A stretch of DNA of 64,000 nucleotides from Isoetes taiwanensis (taxonomy: Eukaryota; Streptophyta; Lycopodiopsida; Isoetales; Isoetaceae): assembly GCA_021234155.1 (NCBI GenBank), contig JAJEKV010000128.1, positions 2,025,736 to 2,089,735 on the forward strand, written 5' to 3'. This document shows, piece by piece, positions 32,170 through 44,800 of the stretch. The notes beneath the pieces were generated by a model. It saw only the letters and a program-made list of their open reading frames with translations, had not been told where the DNA came from and ran no database searches. Positions within the stretch are counted from its first letter, which is position 1; each line of letters opens with the position of its first letter. The position numbers and the translations under genes were made by a program.

Positions 32170-35100
32170 TGATGCAAAGAAGGAGAGATGAGCGTTAAGT
32201 TTGGTCGGGTGTTCTCCCCTACCCCGATGGATGAGGCTTTGTATGAAGTCGTTCTCCAGGGGGTTGGGGATTACAAACATCTGGAGGAAAACCAAGATTC
32301 TTTAGGAATTATAGAAAATATAATTAGATGGGCATTTGAGTCTAGATCTAGAGTTTTTCCGTAGGGTTTGGGTTTAATTCTTTCTTCACATGCATCCTTT
32401 GCTTCGACTGACCTGGTTCCTTAAGGGTGGCTGCTCACAACTCTAGGCCCTTTCTTGGGAGCAGATTTGAACGTAATCTATTCATGATGAGTGCTCCCTT
32501 GGAATTTGGAGTTGAACCGATCTATTATTGGGCGGCCTTCTTTGATCTTCATCCTTCTCAAAGATCTTAGGGACTTAGATGTCGTGGTGTGGAGGTTCTT
32601 GGTAGCAAATTAGTTTAGTTTTCTCTGGGGCCTTGCGTCGGATATAGGGTCCCTGTCGGGTAGGGTCTTTTAGCCCACGTGTCTCCGGGATCCTCGAGGT
32701 AGTCTGGGTTGTCGACTCTCCGGCCATATTCAGTTCTCTTCTGGGGGGGAAGACCATCATTGGCGCTATTTCGGGCGCATGAGGAGAATCGAAGGGGTAG
32801 CCTCGAGAATTTGGTAACGGCAGCTTCTTTGTGTCCTCGTGAGGGTTCGATTCAGCGGTTCAGTTTTATTCTCTTAATTCGACTTTTGTTCAAGATGAGA
32901 ACCAAAGCGAGTACTTCTAAAAAATCAGTTTAGCAAGGAGGATGATAAATGGAATCAAATCTTTGGTTGGATGACAGGCGAGACAAAGCCTGGAGTGTTT
33001 TAAAGGAATTATATCACGGCCCTGGAGATAATCGGGATCACCAAAAAGCGGCGGCGATTACGTATGGGGGTTCATGAAGAGGTGGGAGCGACAAAACCGG
33101 ACTCAAAATCTTCAAATCTATTCTCTTAGAAAAGCTTGTACCTAATCTTTTTCTTCTTCTGATATTTCAAAGCCTAATAACTAAATTGCGAAAAAAACCA
33201 CGAGAGGGCGACTTGAGAAATCGTGGAAGAAAGAGGAAAAACCCCGCCATGATCTTCCCGCTAATTTATGGTAGCGGGCCAGAATAACGTAACAAAAGCA
33301 CGAGCGGGAGGGAGAAGATGCGAAAAGTCGGAAAGGGTAAGTTAGGTAGAAAACCTGCCGGAAAAATGCATTTTGAGTTCCAACACACCTTAAAAGGGCA
33401 CACCGCATGAAAGAGAATGGGCAAAAACTTTTACGAAGTAGATATACGCATCCCTGTTGATGCAACATGATACCATGCAAATTGCACTCATAAGATGCTA
33501 CTCTCAACTACTTTTTAACATATAGAATTACCCAGCGTTATAGGCAATAGGAGCTTGTTTGCATCCTAACAATCTGAGCTTGTAATAGCTCATACATATA
33601 TGAAGAAAAGCGATATTGTAAAGAAATGGTCATCATATCAGAATATTAGCCTCATTGATCAACAAAGAAGAGTGGCATACCTTGCATGTTGAGATGAGAT
33701 TGGGAACACGTGCCATATTGTAGGCATTTGCTGGATAAAAGTGCACACTTCTTTGATTTAATATCTTATTGTCCCTGCTCGTACATCTGCAGAGTGTTAA
33801 ATTGCCATTGCAATATACAGACTATTGTATAAGACCTAGTTTGAACTTCTGAAACTTTCTAAAGTAATCCATTTACACTTCAAAAGGAAGTTGCCACTTA
33901 TATGTTATTGTAGTAGCACTTTGGAGTACAGAGCAGTGTTGAAGCTTCGTATTAACCTTGTTGAAGATTCCTCTAACTCTTCACTATAAATATAAAGCAT
34001 AAATGGAAGCATTTATTTCTCAGCTGCTTTCTTTATATGCAAAACTCAATTACACACATTCTCTCTGCTACCTCGGGATCCTCTTGTTAATTGCAAAACA
34101 CAAATTCCCTATAGTTTGCTCCGTCTCAATTTCTGGCTTCATGGCATTACATACATCCCCAAGGACATTTTTGAAGGATCAAGCCTTTGAGCGGAAGTGT
34201 CAAAGCCATGGCTTGATCTTGCTAGGTTTTACTGAGTTATTAGAGTTGAATAGATGACACATAATGAGAAAATGCTAGCATATGGTAGTGGAAATCATAA
34301 CAACACAGGAATGAAACGAAAATCCAATAAACTGATGAGACAACATAGAATTAGAGGAAAATGCAGAATCTTAGCACTATTATCAATCCATTCTAGATAA
34401 AAATAGGTTAAAAATGCATGCATTTGGATGCTAGAAAGATCTTGAAAACCATTGTCCATCGAAAACAACTTATCTTATAGGACGTAGCAGAGAATTGCTC
34501 TTTCCAGCTTGTTCTGAACATGTTGAGATAGCATCAAAACTACTGGTAAAAACTATCAAGATGAACATCATGCTTCACATTCTCTTAAGTTGATTGACAC
34601 AAAAAAGTAAATGCTAACTATGATAAAACCTGCAAACAGACCCATCATTCTGAAGATGGTAAGGTGGAATCACAGTTGCAGCCTAATGTGCAAGAAGCTA
34701 TATCACACAACCAAAGCGGGGGGAGCTAACTAACACGATGCGAGCTTGGTTAATTATAATCTTGCTTCTAGATGGATTTACGCAGATTGCCCACGGTGCC
34801 AAAACTCATAGATTTGTGTAATTTAATTTAAGCCCTCAAATTTTCAACATGGAAAGGGGCCAAGCTATACATCCAAATTGCTCTGAGGCTCGTTTGTGCA
34901 AGAGTAGGATAATGTAGGCTTTGATTTTAACAATTCTTGCTCTAACAAATAAAGGCTAATGGCTATGGCCACGGTATTTCATGTTATATTAATAAGTTTG
35001 ACACTTTTAATCATTCCAGCAGCCCATTGAAATAAAGGAAATTCCCATTGCTTTTTCTCGTATAGGTCTAGAGGTCGAGCGATTGGTAGTCACAGGTAGG

Positions 35101-36820
35101 TCTATTTCTTGAAAAAATCATGTTCTTGATTTTGATAGCATGTTCTTGCCCTAAAAGCCTTGCTCAAAGGCGGTTGGAGCTACCGCCATGCTACATTCTA
35201 TGGAGGCAGAGATCTTTGCCGCGGAACTATGGGTGCATTTTTCAAGATCTCTTATCTTTCTTTATCATAATAGCAGTGTTTTGTTTGCTTTAAGTTAGCA
35301 ATTTCTCCATTTTGAAACGAATTTGGCTATGAGCAGATTGGTGCTTGTGGCTATGAAAATCTTTACAAAAGGGGATATGGCAATAACAATGCAAGTCCTG
35401 TTAGTTCTATGGCAAGCCATCTTTGGTTCTAGTTAGCATATGATATCATGCAAAAGTATAGCAAGACAAATAAGACAAATATGGAACTTCAAAGAAGAGC
35501 TCGCAGAAACCCAAAGGAAAAGAAAGCTTATGCTCACATCATGTGGCGTAATCCGATTGGGCCATTTGAGGAAACCAAACTGCAGTACCAATCGAACCTG
35601 GGGCAAAATAGTGGCCACAAATATGGCATGCACTCCTTACCGACGCACCCTTGCCGCACTGGAAAATCCCTCTGAATATATCTTCCTAGATGCCACTGAA
35701 ATGCATGCAGATTGTGTGGCATCGATGTGCCACTTGACCGGATTAAGGGGAAATCTCAGGAAAATTTTCTCCAGAACGAAAACTTCTATGATTTTTGGAA
35801 TATCAGGAAAAGTTTCCGACCTCCAGAAACCCAAGAATCTTACGAAATCGCATAAAAAAAAATTCCAAAAATATTTTCCGCCAAATCGGAAAATTCCAAA
35901 TTAACAAGATTGATTGATTGTTCTGTTTGTTGTTGCTAAGCTGGTTGTGCACCATATTGCCGAATATCATGTAAAGGGGATTGATATCCATATACTGATA
36001 TGAGCATTTCTTACTGCAAGAAGTTGAGGGCATGTTATTATGACATTTATGGTGATTAAGATTGATGCATTTCATTGCATAAAATAAGATCTGGTAAAAT
36101 GTGAGTAAAAAATAGAAATAGGTTTATTACTGACTGCTGATGCATAAATTTAACTGTTACATGGCATTGTGCATGCTCTCTGTAAGCAGGGTTAAAAAAC
36201 GAATGTTGTATGCTTATATAATGGAAGCTGAAACATACTTAGAGGAGGTATTCGTGATTGCATGATCTATTATGCTGCTTGATTTTTTGAACATTGTGAT
36301 AATGGTTAAACTCTTATTGGAGTTGCATTAGGCTGCTGAAAACAGGGCATAGGTGCTGATATGTATAGATAGAGCTTTTTGATGTTTATGTTACTGATCT
36401 ACAGTATTATGAGAACAAAGTGGTAATTAATGCATTAGCTATTGTATATTGCAGTAAATATAGTAAGCTTTCAGGTGGTCTTTTGAGTGTGTTACTCTTG
36501 TGAATATGTATGATGCTGGATTCATAACATGGTCTTAAAACAAAATGCATAGGCTTTGCTGATAATAATTATGGGCTTTTTCCACAGTAAAATTTTTTAG
36601 TATTTACTGATTGCAAGCAGTGTGAAGGGGGATAACCTTAGAGGACCCCATGACACCTGCTAGTAGCTTAGGCTCTTACCCATGAATTTGGCTAACCGTC
36701 CTTTGGTTCTCTTTGCAGTAATTATGGGGTCCTCTACTCTACTGCTTTGCTTTCTTTTAATTAAGGAGCTCAGATATTATCTTTGTTTGGGAGCATAGAG
36801 TTAAAAATGGTATTCTTGTT
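32170..36820. other. Long gene-free stretch
   Basis: Both strands were read. Open stretches near 32.6, 33.2, 34.0 and 35.4 kb have no recognised motif and no consistent coding style. One copy of the CCCACGGTGCCAAAA word is at about 34790. Nothing else is supported. Confidence 0.4.
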
Positions 36821-37146
36821 CAAGAATTATGGCAGATTGGTTGTAAAATTTTTTTGATAAACCTGATAATGGTAATGTGCCTATCATTTGTATTTTACTG
36901 AATATACATTTGTATTATTGCTGTTATTCCAGTGATTTCATATTGAATATATGGATATGTTGTTAAAGTGGCCTTGTCTATGTCAAGAATTATGGCAGAT
37001 TGGTTGTAAATTTTTTTGATAAACCTGATAATGGTAATGTGCCTATCATTTGTATTTTACTGAATATACATTTGTATTATTGCTGTTATTCCAGTGATTT
37101 CATATTGAATATATGGATATGTTGTTAAAGTGGCCTTGTCTATGTC
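36821..37146. repeat. Tandem duplication, 2 x ~163 bp
   Basis: CAAGAATTATGGCAGATTGG begins both copies (36821 and 36984). They are nearly identical apart from one A in a run, so the duplication is recent. No gene is involved. Confidence 0.92.
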
Positions 37147-37194
37147 TTAAGTCATAGGCACCTGTATGACTTGAGAACTGCATATTGATGCTTG

Positions 37195-37460
37195 TTTTTC
37201 AAGTATGGTGGTTTGGGTTAACCAAACCAAATGGTTTTCTTTTTTGGGTTGCCCCTAGGGGGGCAAACCCTTGTTGAGGTGGGTTCTTAGCATATTCCAA
37301 GAATGTCTTTGGTATATACCTAATATATTTCGTAAAATTGCTAAAAACACCGGCATCGCCATTAAACCTGGCGGTCATCCTTGTTAGCTGGGAGGCTCTT
37401 CTTTTCACATGCGTAAGCCAAGAGCTTGCTTTAGGATATTGGGCAGCCCATCCCTTTGCA
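37195..37460. repeat. Dispersed repeat family member A (partner at 47105-47330)
   Basis: It shares with 47105-47330 the order TTGGGTTG, a GGCAAACCCTTGTT / GGCAAGCCCTTGTT block, GCATATTCCAAG, GGTATATACC-like words, TGCTAAAAAC and GGCGGT. It is about 65-70% similar by eye. Minus-strand reading gives similar but broken peptides (YIPKTFLEYAKNP; TDIYLEYAINP), so it may derive from a coding repeat or a SINE-like element. Confidence 0.5.
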
Positions 37461-37729
37461 CCGCAGCTCTTGCTTGATCCAAATTGTCCGCACCACGATG
37501 ATCCTCCAACGGATTTTCTCCTCCCAAAAGAAAAGGAAATGCACCGTCTCGAATTGCTTCTTGCCCGATGCAAATGCTTCTTGCCCGATGGAATTTACTG
37601 GATATTCCGGATAGCCTATCATAGGCTATGGCATTCTTCCAGCCTATGGTTAAAAAATGTGGTTCCTTTAGGCGTTTCTTTGAGGCTGGAATTTCGTGAA
37701 TCTTTGGACTGACCAAGAAATCCATCCAT

Positions 37730-39150
37730 TGCTTGAACCTCGTATTTAAACGTCTATTTCATGTACTCAAGTACTAAATATCAAAGTGCATTTACGGAAA
37801 TGTTGCATACTCACCATATATTCATCATGTGCATATCCATATGGAAGAGCAAAAAAAGTAGCGATAGGCCATCCGACTTATCAACATGCTTATATGGTGG
37901 CATTATCCAATCAAGGCCAGATTATTGATTACGCTTTTCCCTCCTCTTGAGTATGGAAACCGTGACAGATTTCCCATGCGAGATGAGATGCAATCGGCAT
38001 TCCAAAGATAAAACATTTCCATATGGGTCTACTCTGAATTTTTCGGGATCAAAACCAGCATTCCCCGTGATGATCTAATTTTCGCCACAAACAAAACCGA
38101 ATACTTCTTCAGATCCAAATCTTCGGGACAATCCTCAAGAAATATTTTTGCCTTCAAGGTCCTCGCTACTTTAAATCAAAGCAGTGGAGATCTACGTTTG
38201 CTTTTAAAGGTAATCTTGAAATGCGATTTAGCTTGATCATTAAGATTTTTCCGAGTAGTGGCATAATAGCTTGCTTCTAACTTAGTCCTTGAACTAGTTG
38301 CATGAGATACATCGAAGCATATATTATGTAAAGCATATATTATCTCCGAAGTTTTCTCTCCGTGTGAACCGTGATTTTTAAATGTTAGGAGCTTTATTGC
38401 TTTATCATATCGGGAATGGGACAATCACATCTACAACAACATTTCCATTGATTTGAAAAGGATGAAATGCCTTGTCACAAGCCTGGGAGATCCATTATCT
38501 TCAATGGGTGATGCAACAATTATCTTTTACCTGTTATACATGTTTACGGAATGAAGGGAAAAGGTTCCCGATTTGCGTTTGTCAACAATATCCTTCATGC
38601 AAAGAAGATACTTGTTGGGACATATACAAAGGCAAGTTTTGCAATTCTATACTTATTATATAATTGGTGCAATCTACTTATACCGATTATTGCAATGCCG
38701 GTTTACTCCATCTATGATTAAATCTTCTTCATTCCAGTTTGTTCCGCCCTTCTTAAATCTCCTTCAAAGCCGATTATGCCACCTCTTTCCAGATCTTCTT
38801 CAAGCCGGTTCCACCTCTTTCCGGATCTTCACGCAATTGGTGAATGAATCCTTCTACTTCAGCGAGGTGGAAGATGAAAGACTCGCGGCAGAATCACGAA
38901 CTGCTTTGCCATAAGAAGTTCGAAAGCAAGGGCCGCCAGCCAGAAAGTTAAGCCGACTCTACTTAGTCAGAAAGCGAAGGTGCTATAAAAATTAGGAACA
39001 GCGAAGGAGGCCACAAAGAGAAGAAGACTTTACCAGGGGGGGCACTTATGAAGGCAGATTTTTGGTTACTATTTCTTGCTTTGTTCGTGGCAAGATCTCG
39101 ATTGGACTGTAATAGACAATCTAGGCGGATGGCAATAGCACAGGGCTATT
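37730..39150. other. No gene seen
   Basis: Short open stretches only. Confidence 0.4.
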
Positions 39151-39713
39151 CAAATGTGCATTAGGATTTTTGAGATCATAAAAGGGCCTTCTAAGAACTG
39201 CTGACTAAATATATGAACTACCAATCAAAAAAACGGTAATCCATGGGCCAAAAAAGCGGTTATAACTAACTCAATCGGATCACATTTTCTAGCATAAGTG
39301 TTGATAGAAAAGTCCAAATGAGCTTTTGTTTGGTGCAATAGATAGATCTCATTGAGATCTTTCCAATCTTGGGTGGTTTGCATATCTTTTAGCCCCATAG
39401 GATAGTAAAAAATGGTAAAACCATATTTTTGGAGTTTTGACAATCATAAGTGGTTAAAATATGTGCAAAGCACCTAAGGTTGGAAAGATCTCAACGAGAT
39501 CTATCTATTGCACCAAACGAAAAATCATTTGGACTTTTCTATCAACACTTATGCTAAAAAATGTGATCCAAAGGAGTTAGTTATAACAGCTTTTATTTGA
39601 CCGGACCCGGCCGATTTGATTTCGATTGGTAGTTCATTTATCTTCATTTGGCTTAGTTGGCATGTTTTGAAGGCCATTTTTTAATCTCAAAAAAACCCTA
39701 ATGCATATATTTG
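39151..39713. repeat. Long foldback element (arms ~250 bp)
   Basis: The left arm (39151-39398) is the imperfect reverse complement of the right arm (39451-39713), with a loop of about 52 bp. Matching blocks include GGTGCAATAGATAGATCTC / GAGATCTATCTATTGCACC and AGTGTTGATAGAAAAGTCC / GGACTTTTCTATCAACACT, plus GAACTACCAATC at the outer third. It resembles a foldback transposon or an inverted duplication able to form hairpin RNA. Confidence 0.85.
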
Positions 39714-41828
39714 TCTCATTGTTTAGCATATGGAACTTTGTTGGTCGTTTGGCGGTGGATATATATCAAAAAATAATAGCAAGGTGAGTCTATTACTTTA
39801 CATCCGGTGCAAAGCTTAGCATATTTCAAATCCATTTTAACATGGTCCGATGAAAACACCTACTCAGTCTAATTACATTATTATGTGGATATTAACTTTA
39901 CCAAGTTCATGCATCATAGATTCTTTTAAAATTTATCCCGGCGTGGATGTTATGCGTGGATTACGTCTTTCCACCAGAATCACGGTGGGCAAAAGACCGT
40001 GTCTTTTCCTTGAGTCGGGCATTACAGAGGCGTTGCAAGAAGATCCAGATATGTCGAAACACATACCAAAGAAGTTAAAAAAACCTGTGAGAATAAGGAG
40101 GAAAGATTAACCCTTTAAAAGATCAAAGGATAGTTCGGGCATTAGAAAAATGTATGATGGAAAGTGTGTATGGCAAGCAGATGTGGAAATCTTTAGACAG
40201 AGAGCTTACCGATAAGCGATTTTATCAGGGGGCTGTAAAGCCCTTGAGACATTTGGCAAATGCTATGACAACTGAAATTGTAAAAGTAGCTCTTGAGAGG
40301 AAATGTCGAACTGGTTTTCTGATCAAGCTTGCTTAAGTACTTGATTCAAAAGAGTTCCATCTTAGGCAATGGAGCATCTTCATGTGGCAAAGAATGAGGA
40401 GTCCGTTATCCATGCACTTCAAGGATCAAAACAAAAGGAATGTGTTTCAAACTAATCATGGTGGCGAGGATTTGCTATATTTCATGGCAATGGAGATGTC
40501 TTAAGAGAAAGAGGTTCCAATGGCAATAGCATAGTCAATGCAATTCTTCTTCATATGTGTTCTTCTCCATTTGAATCTCTCTTGTACTGCAGTTTGCCAA
40601 GAATGAGATTAGGTCTAAGCATTTTCAGCACTTCCTCCCTTTTTCACCAGTTCCGCATGTCTGAAAAGGAGGAGAATTCGATTCATCAATTCAAGTCTTG
40701 GTTCCACCATTCAAGTCCCATTACAAGATTTGAGAGTCCGAGTTCAACACAAGTCCATTATTTTCATCTTAGATTCATTTGCATCTTGCATTCATTTAAG
40801 AATAACATTAAGGAGCAAAAAAATTGCCTACAAGTTCGGGATCTTGTAATTTTGGTAGCAGGTTTGATGAGACATCAAGTTTTAGGACCACTCCCTTTGA
40901 AGGATTTGTACATAATAACCATTAGAATATATTGTGCGGGCTACTTTCCCGATGATTGCGCGGCCTCCTTTTTCCAACCTTTTGTGCCTTACTACCTTTA
41001 TTTTATGCCGTAAAAATGTCTACTCGCCTCCCATCATCTACATCACCCAACAAGCAAAGCATTGTTGCCCCGTACAGCGTAAAAAGGAAGAAGGTAAATA
41101 TATTTGGAAGTGGTAGTGGTAACCTAAAGATCTATAAAAAAGCTTGTCCGCCATAGCCATTTTCGGTCCCTTTGGGATCTCCCATAGCCAAATTTGTGTT
41201 AAAAGCAGGTCGCTTAAGATTACTTGCTTGCTTTGGTAAAAAAAAATTGTCTATAATCCTATTAGGATATTTTGAGACCTTGATAAATTCCGGTTACTAT
41301 TGAAGGTTCAAGATTACCGAGACTATTGTTGTCATATTTGCATAAGCTACCTACTTTCTATTCGCAAGTATTACACCTTTACTTATAGATCTAATGGCTA
41401 CTTCAAATCCCATATTGCTAGACAAAAAGCATACATTTGCAATGACAATGTACGAGATTTTAAGCTTGCCTTTCCTAGTACTTTTGCTAAAAATACCTCT
41501 TCCTCTAATAACATATGCTTGGAGATCGTAAAGACATTGCTATAGACCGCATTAAGAAAACGACACCCTATGTTCATAGTATTTACATGGCTTCACACAA
41601 TCCAACAAACACCTAGCACGAAGGCATCGAAGGGCAACCCCTTAATGGATACGTAAAGACTTGTGTCCTCCAATAGTTCTCCTCCAGGAGGAGCTTTAGG
41701 GTAAGAAAACCCAACGTCCACACTTGGTGACCTTTTTATTTATCTGATACAATTACTCTTCTCCCATACTATGGAGGTGTAATACTTGGGAATAGTAGTC
41801 CATGAGAGAATAGTAGTAGTAGTCCTCC
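39714..41828. other. No gene recognised
   Basis: A plus-strand run at 39850-40336 reads as two open pieces rich in Lys/Arg (PKKLKKPVRIRRKD). It could be a decayed coding region, but no family fits. The remainder has no support. Confidence 0.35.
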
Positions 41829-41868
41829 ATTTTACCACCTCCAACTATAGTCCATGAGGTGGTAAAAT
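41829..41868. repeat. Perfect 12-bp inverted repeat
   Basis: ATTTTACCACCT and AGGTGGTAAAAT are separated by 16 bp. TAGTCCATGAG also occurs twice nearby. It may be the core of a small foldback element. Confidence 0.7.
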
Positions 41869-44800
41869 ATTCGTAGAAGCCTTTTATGTTGCCGATTTCG
41901 TCAAAATCTCTGTCATAGTTTACTCCAAGCTTCCTTCCAAGGCGAAAATGCCCATCAGAGCTGTTTTGAAGTTGAAGGTATGATTCTCCTGTGGTCAATG
42001 TCTTTCTGAGCTATAAATACTTCACAGCGGTGTTTTCATATGCTGCACATTGCTATGGCTATAAGAGATCTGCTTACTTTAGATTTGTCCTGTATTAGTA
42101 TTTGCGGCCACTGTAGATCACTAGCATCAAGCTTTAGGATGGGCATAGCCCATGCCCAAAAGCTTTGGATCTTATCACAGAAGAACATGTTTCCAAATTA
42201 ATTTGAAATCAACATGGCATTTGAATTGTTTACAATGGATGTCAATTCCTAAATTATAGAACCATAGGAAGCATTTGAAGGTGGAGGGCTAGAATCCATT
42301 GATATGGTATATAAATGTAGTATATTCTCCAATCTAAAGGTTGGAAATGCATGAAACTATTCCAGAATCACACTTAGAAATCAACATACATCTGCAAAGC
42401 AAACACATAAAAAGTGATATGAGAAACAAAGCTAAGAAAACCAAAAGCAATACGTAAAATGATAAAACTTCAGCTTCTTTTCACAGTAAGGAATGTCAAA
42501 ATACCCAGCCACACAAAGGGCAACAATACTTTGTGCATGGTTGAGGTGCAATATACCTTCATGAGGTATTTTGCTGCACAAATACCTAAAATCAACCCAA
42601 GTTCTTCTAGAAGCAATGTTGCATAAATACTTTGAATAGTTGTCAAGATCAACCCTCCAAACACTCCATTTTTCAAAAATATGTACGGTCAAGACAAATT
42701 CTCGAGACCCAATGAGAGAGACTCAATGATGCATAACTACTTTGGATATTTGCCAAGACGTTTCACCAAATACTCCATTTTTTGCCGAAATATATACAAT
42801 CAGACAAATTCTCGAGACCTAATGAAAGAGACTCAATGAACGGAATTGCGATCCAATGAATTCTCGAGACCTAATGAATGGACCCAATGTATGTAAAGCC
42901 ATGTCTGATTCCGGAGACAACGAATGGAATTGAATGAGATTAAAACAACAAATGGAATTGAATGAGATTGAAAGACAAGTTAAAAATTTGAACCGGGTGC
43001 ATGTAATGTGCAAGGCCAACAATACAGGTTAGACGTGGACATAGGCTCTACCTATGGTGGCGTGGAAATTCTCAAAGCCACACGAGGCCATTATCAATAC
43101 ATATATAAGTCAGGTACATTTGTTCGCACCCCTAATATTTCTGCCCTGGAAAAAAATATGGACATGACACGTGCCCTTTAAGAAATTAAAAAAAAATAAA
43201 AAATGTAAAATTGTCCCCCCTTTCTTGCGCTTCAAGCAATTTCTGGATGGCTCTTCCCATTCCTTGCCCTGCAAGCCATCTGTCGGCTGCCGCCTTAAAG
43301 AGTCCGACTTGCCATACCCAGATGGGTAAACCCAGATGCTCAAGATACTTCTTTTATGCAATGGCAATGCCTGCTCAGTTCCGCCCTGCTCAATATCGGA
43401 ATCTGGCGCTGTATTATAGCATCCAAGCTTTTACCCAGAAAAGTCTGGCAAAAAAGTCTAATGCCAGAGGCGGACTTCTTCCTTGCTTCTGTTTCTCAGC
43501 TCGGGTATGTTTTGGATGCCAAGGAGTGTGGATTGTAGAAGCGCATACGATTGGTTGCCGGAGTTGGAGCCGAAATGGACCGTGTTTTGTGAGCATTAAG
43601 GACCTTTTGAGTAGAGATTTGCAAAAGCGTTCTTGCTTTAGTTGCTTCTCCGACAGGCGAGGAAAAGGTTTTACAGAACATATTTCTCATTAATGCATTG
43701 TATAAGGCCAATTCATGAACATGGGTGTGTTGTGTGTAGAAAATGGGAAAAAAAATCAAACAGGAGATCTGATATGGACAGGCAAATATTGGTTTTAAAA
43801 ATTCTACAGTGATGATGAAAGAGCTATAAGCGACTATATGGGGGTATGGAATGGAGTTATGAAGAAATATGGCGTGAGAGATGGTTTCTTAAAAAGGATA
43901 ATTCTTTGGAAAAAAAGTGCTACTTGGTAGTTTCTTAGTTTGTTGGGTTCTTTTTGCGGGGGAAGCATATGTTGTATGTTGGGTCTTTGGGGAATCGGTG
44001 CCTTCGCCATGGAATAGCATGCTAACGGTGCGGGATTACTACGCTGCATTTTTCCAAAGATGTTGATCTTTTGTCTCTCGCCCCCCCCTTTTTTTAATGT
44101 TGATGGTGATAACGACTCCCCATATCTGGACGGGCAGAAAAGGTGGATTTATGTTGAAAAAAAAAAGACAGGAACAAGGATTCTTCTCTCATTTTGGAGC
44201 GCAAAATTTTCAATCTCTGTCTTTGAGTGTCTTTGAAGTTTTAAGCTTCTCGTTTTGGGAGCTTTCTGTCTATAACGATGGTTTAATCTCTCGCAGGAGT
44301 CGTTTCTCATCACAGCAGCTTCCGGAGTACGAGCATTAAGGGCATTAATGATTAGTTGAATTGCGTTGATCAGATATGAGGTTCTTCTTCAGGCCCTTAT
44401 ACTGCTTTCGTGATACCAAGTTTTTTTAGCTTCCTTGGCGTTCGAGCTGATCATCTAGTGGAGGTACGTCCGGTAGTCCATAGATCTATTAGAAAGGAAC
44501 GAAAGGAATTTTTGTAGTTAGATTTCGAAGAATCAAGATTTTTGAGTTTTGAGCTCTGGTCGCTCTTCCTTGTGCATAATTAACTGATATCGACTACATT
44601 ATTTATTCTAATGGACTGGATATTGCCTTTAAGGCCCTCACTAACATACGCTATAGTTCTGGCTGGACAACAGTGCTGGATGTGGAGAGTCGGAGCTAGG
44701 AAGGTGCGTGCTTCCTGCACTCTAGAGCTGGCTATGGAGAGCAGCGATATAGAGAGCTAGCTATGGCTTATCGCCTGAAATAGTGATAGTCTGGCTATGG

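Noticed and set aside
35433-35904. Overlapping open stretches on both strands
   Set aside because: Lys/Arg-rich low-complexity reading without a family; three frames are open at once, which is typical of non-coding DNA.
43211-43693. Plus-strand open stretch of 160 codons
   Set aside because: Considered as a repeat-type (PPR-like) relic, but no repeat periodicity or motif supports it in any frame.
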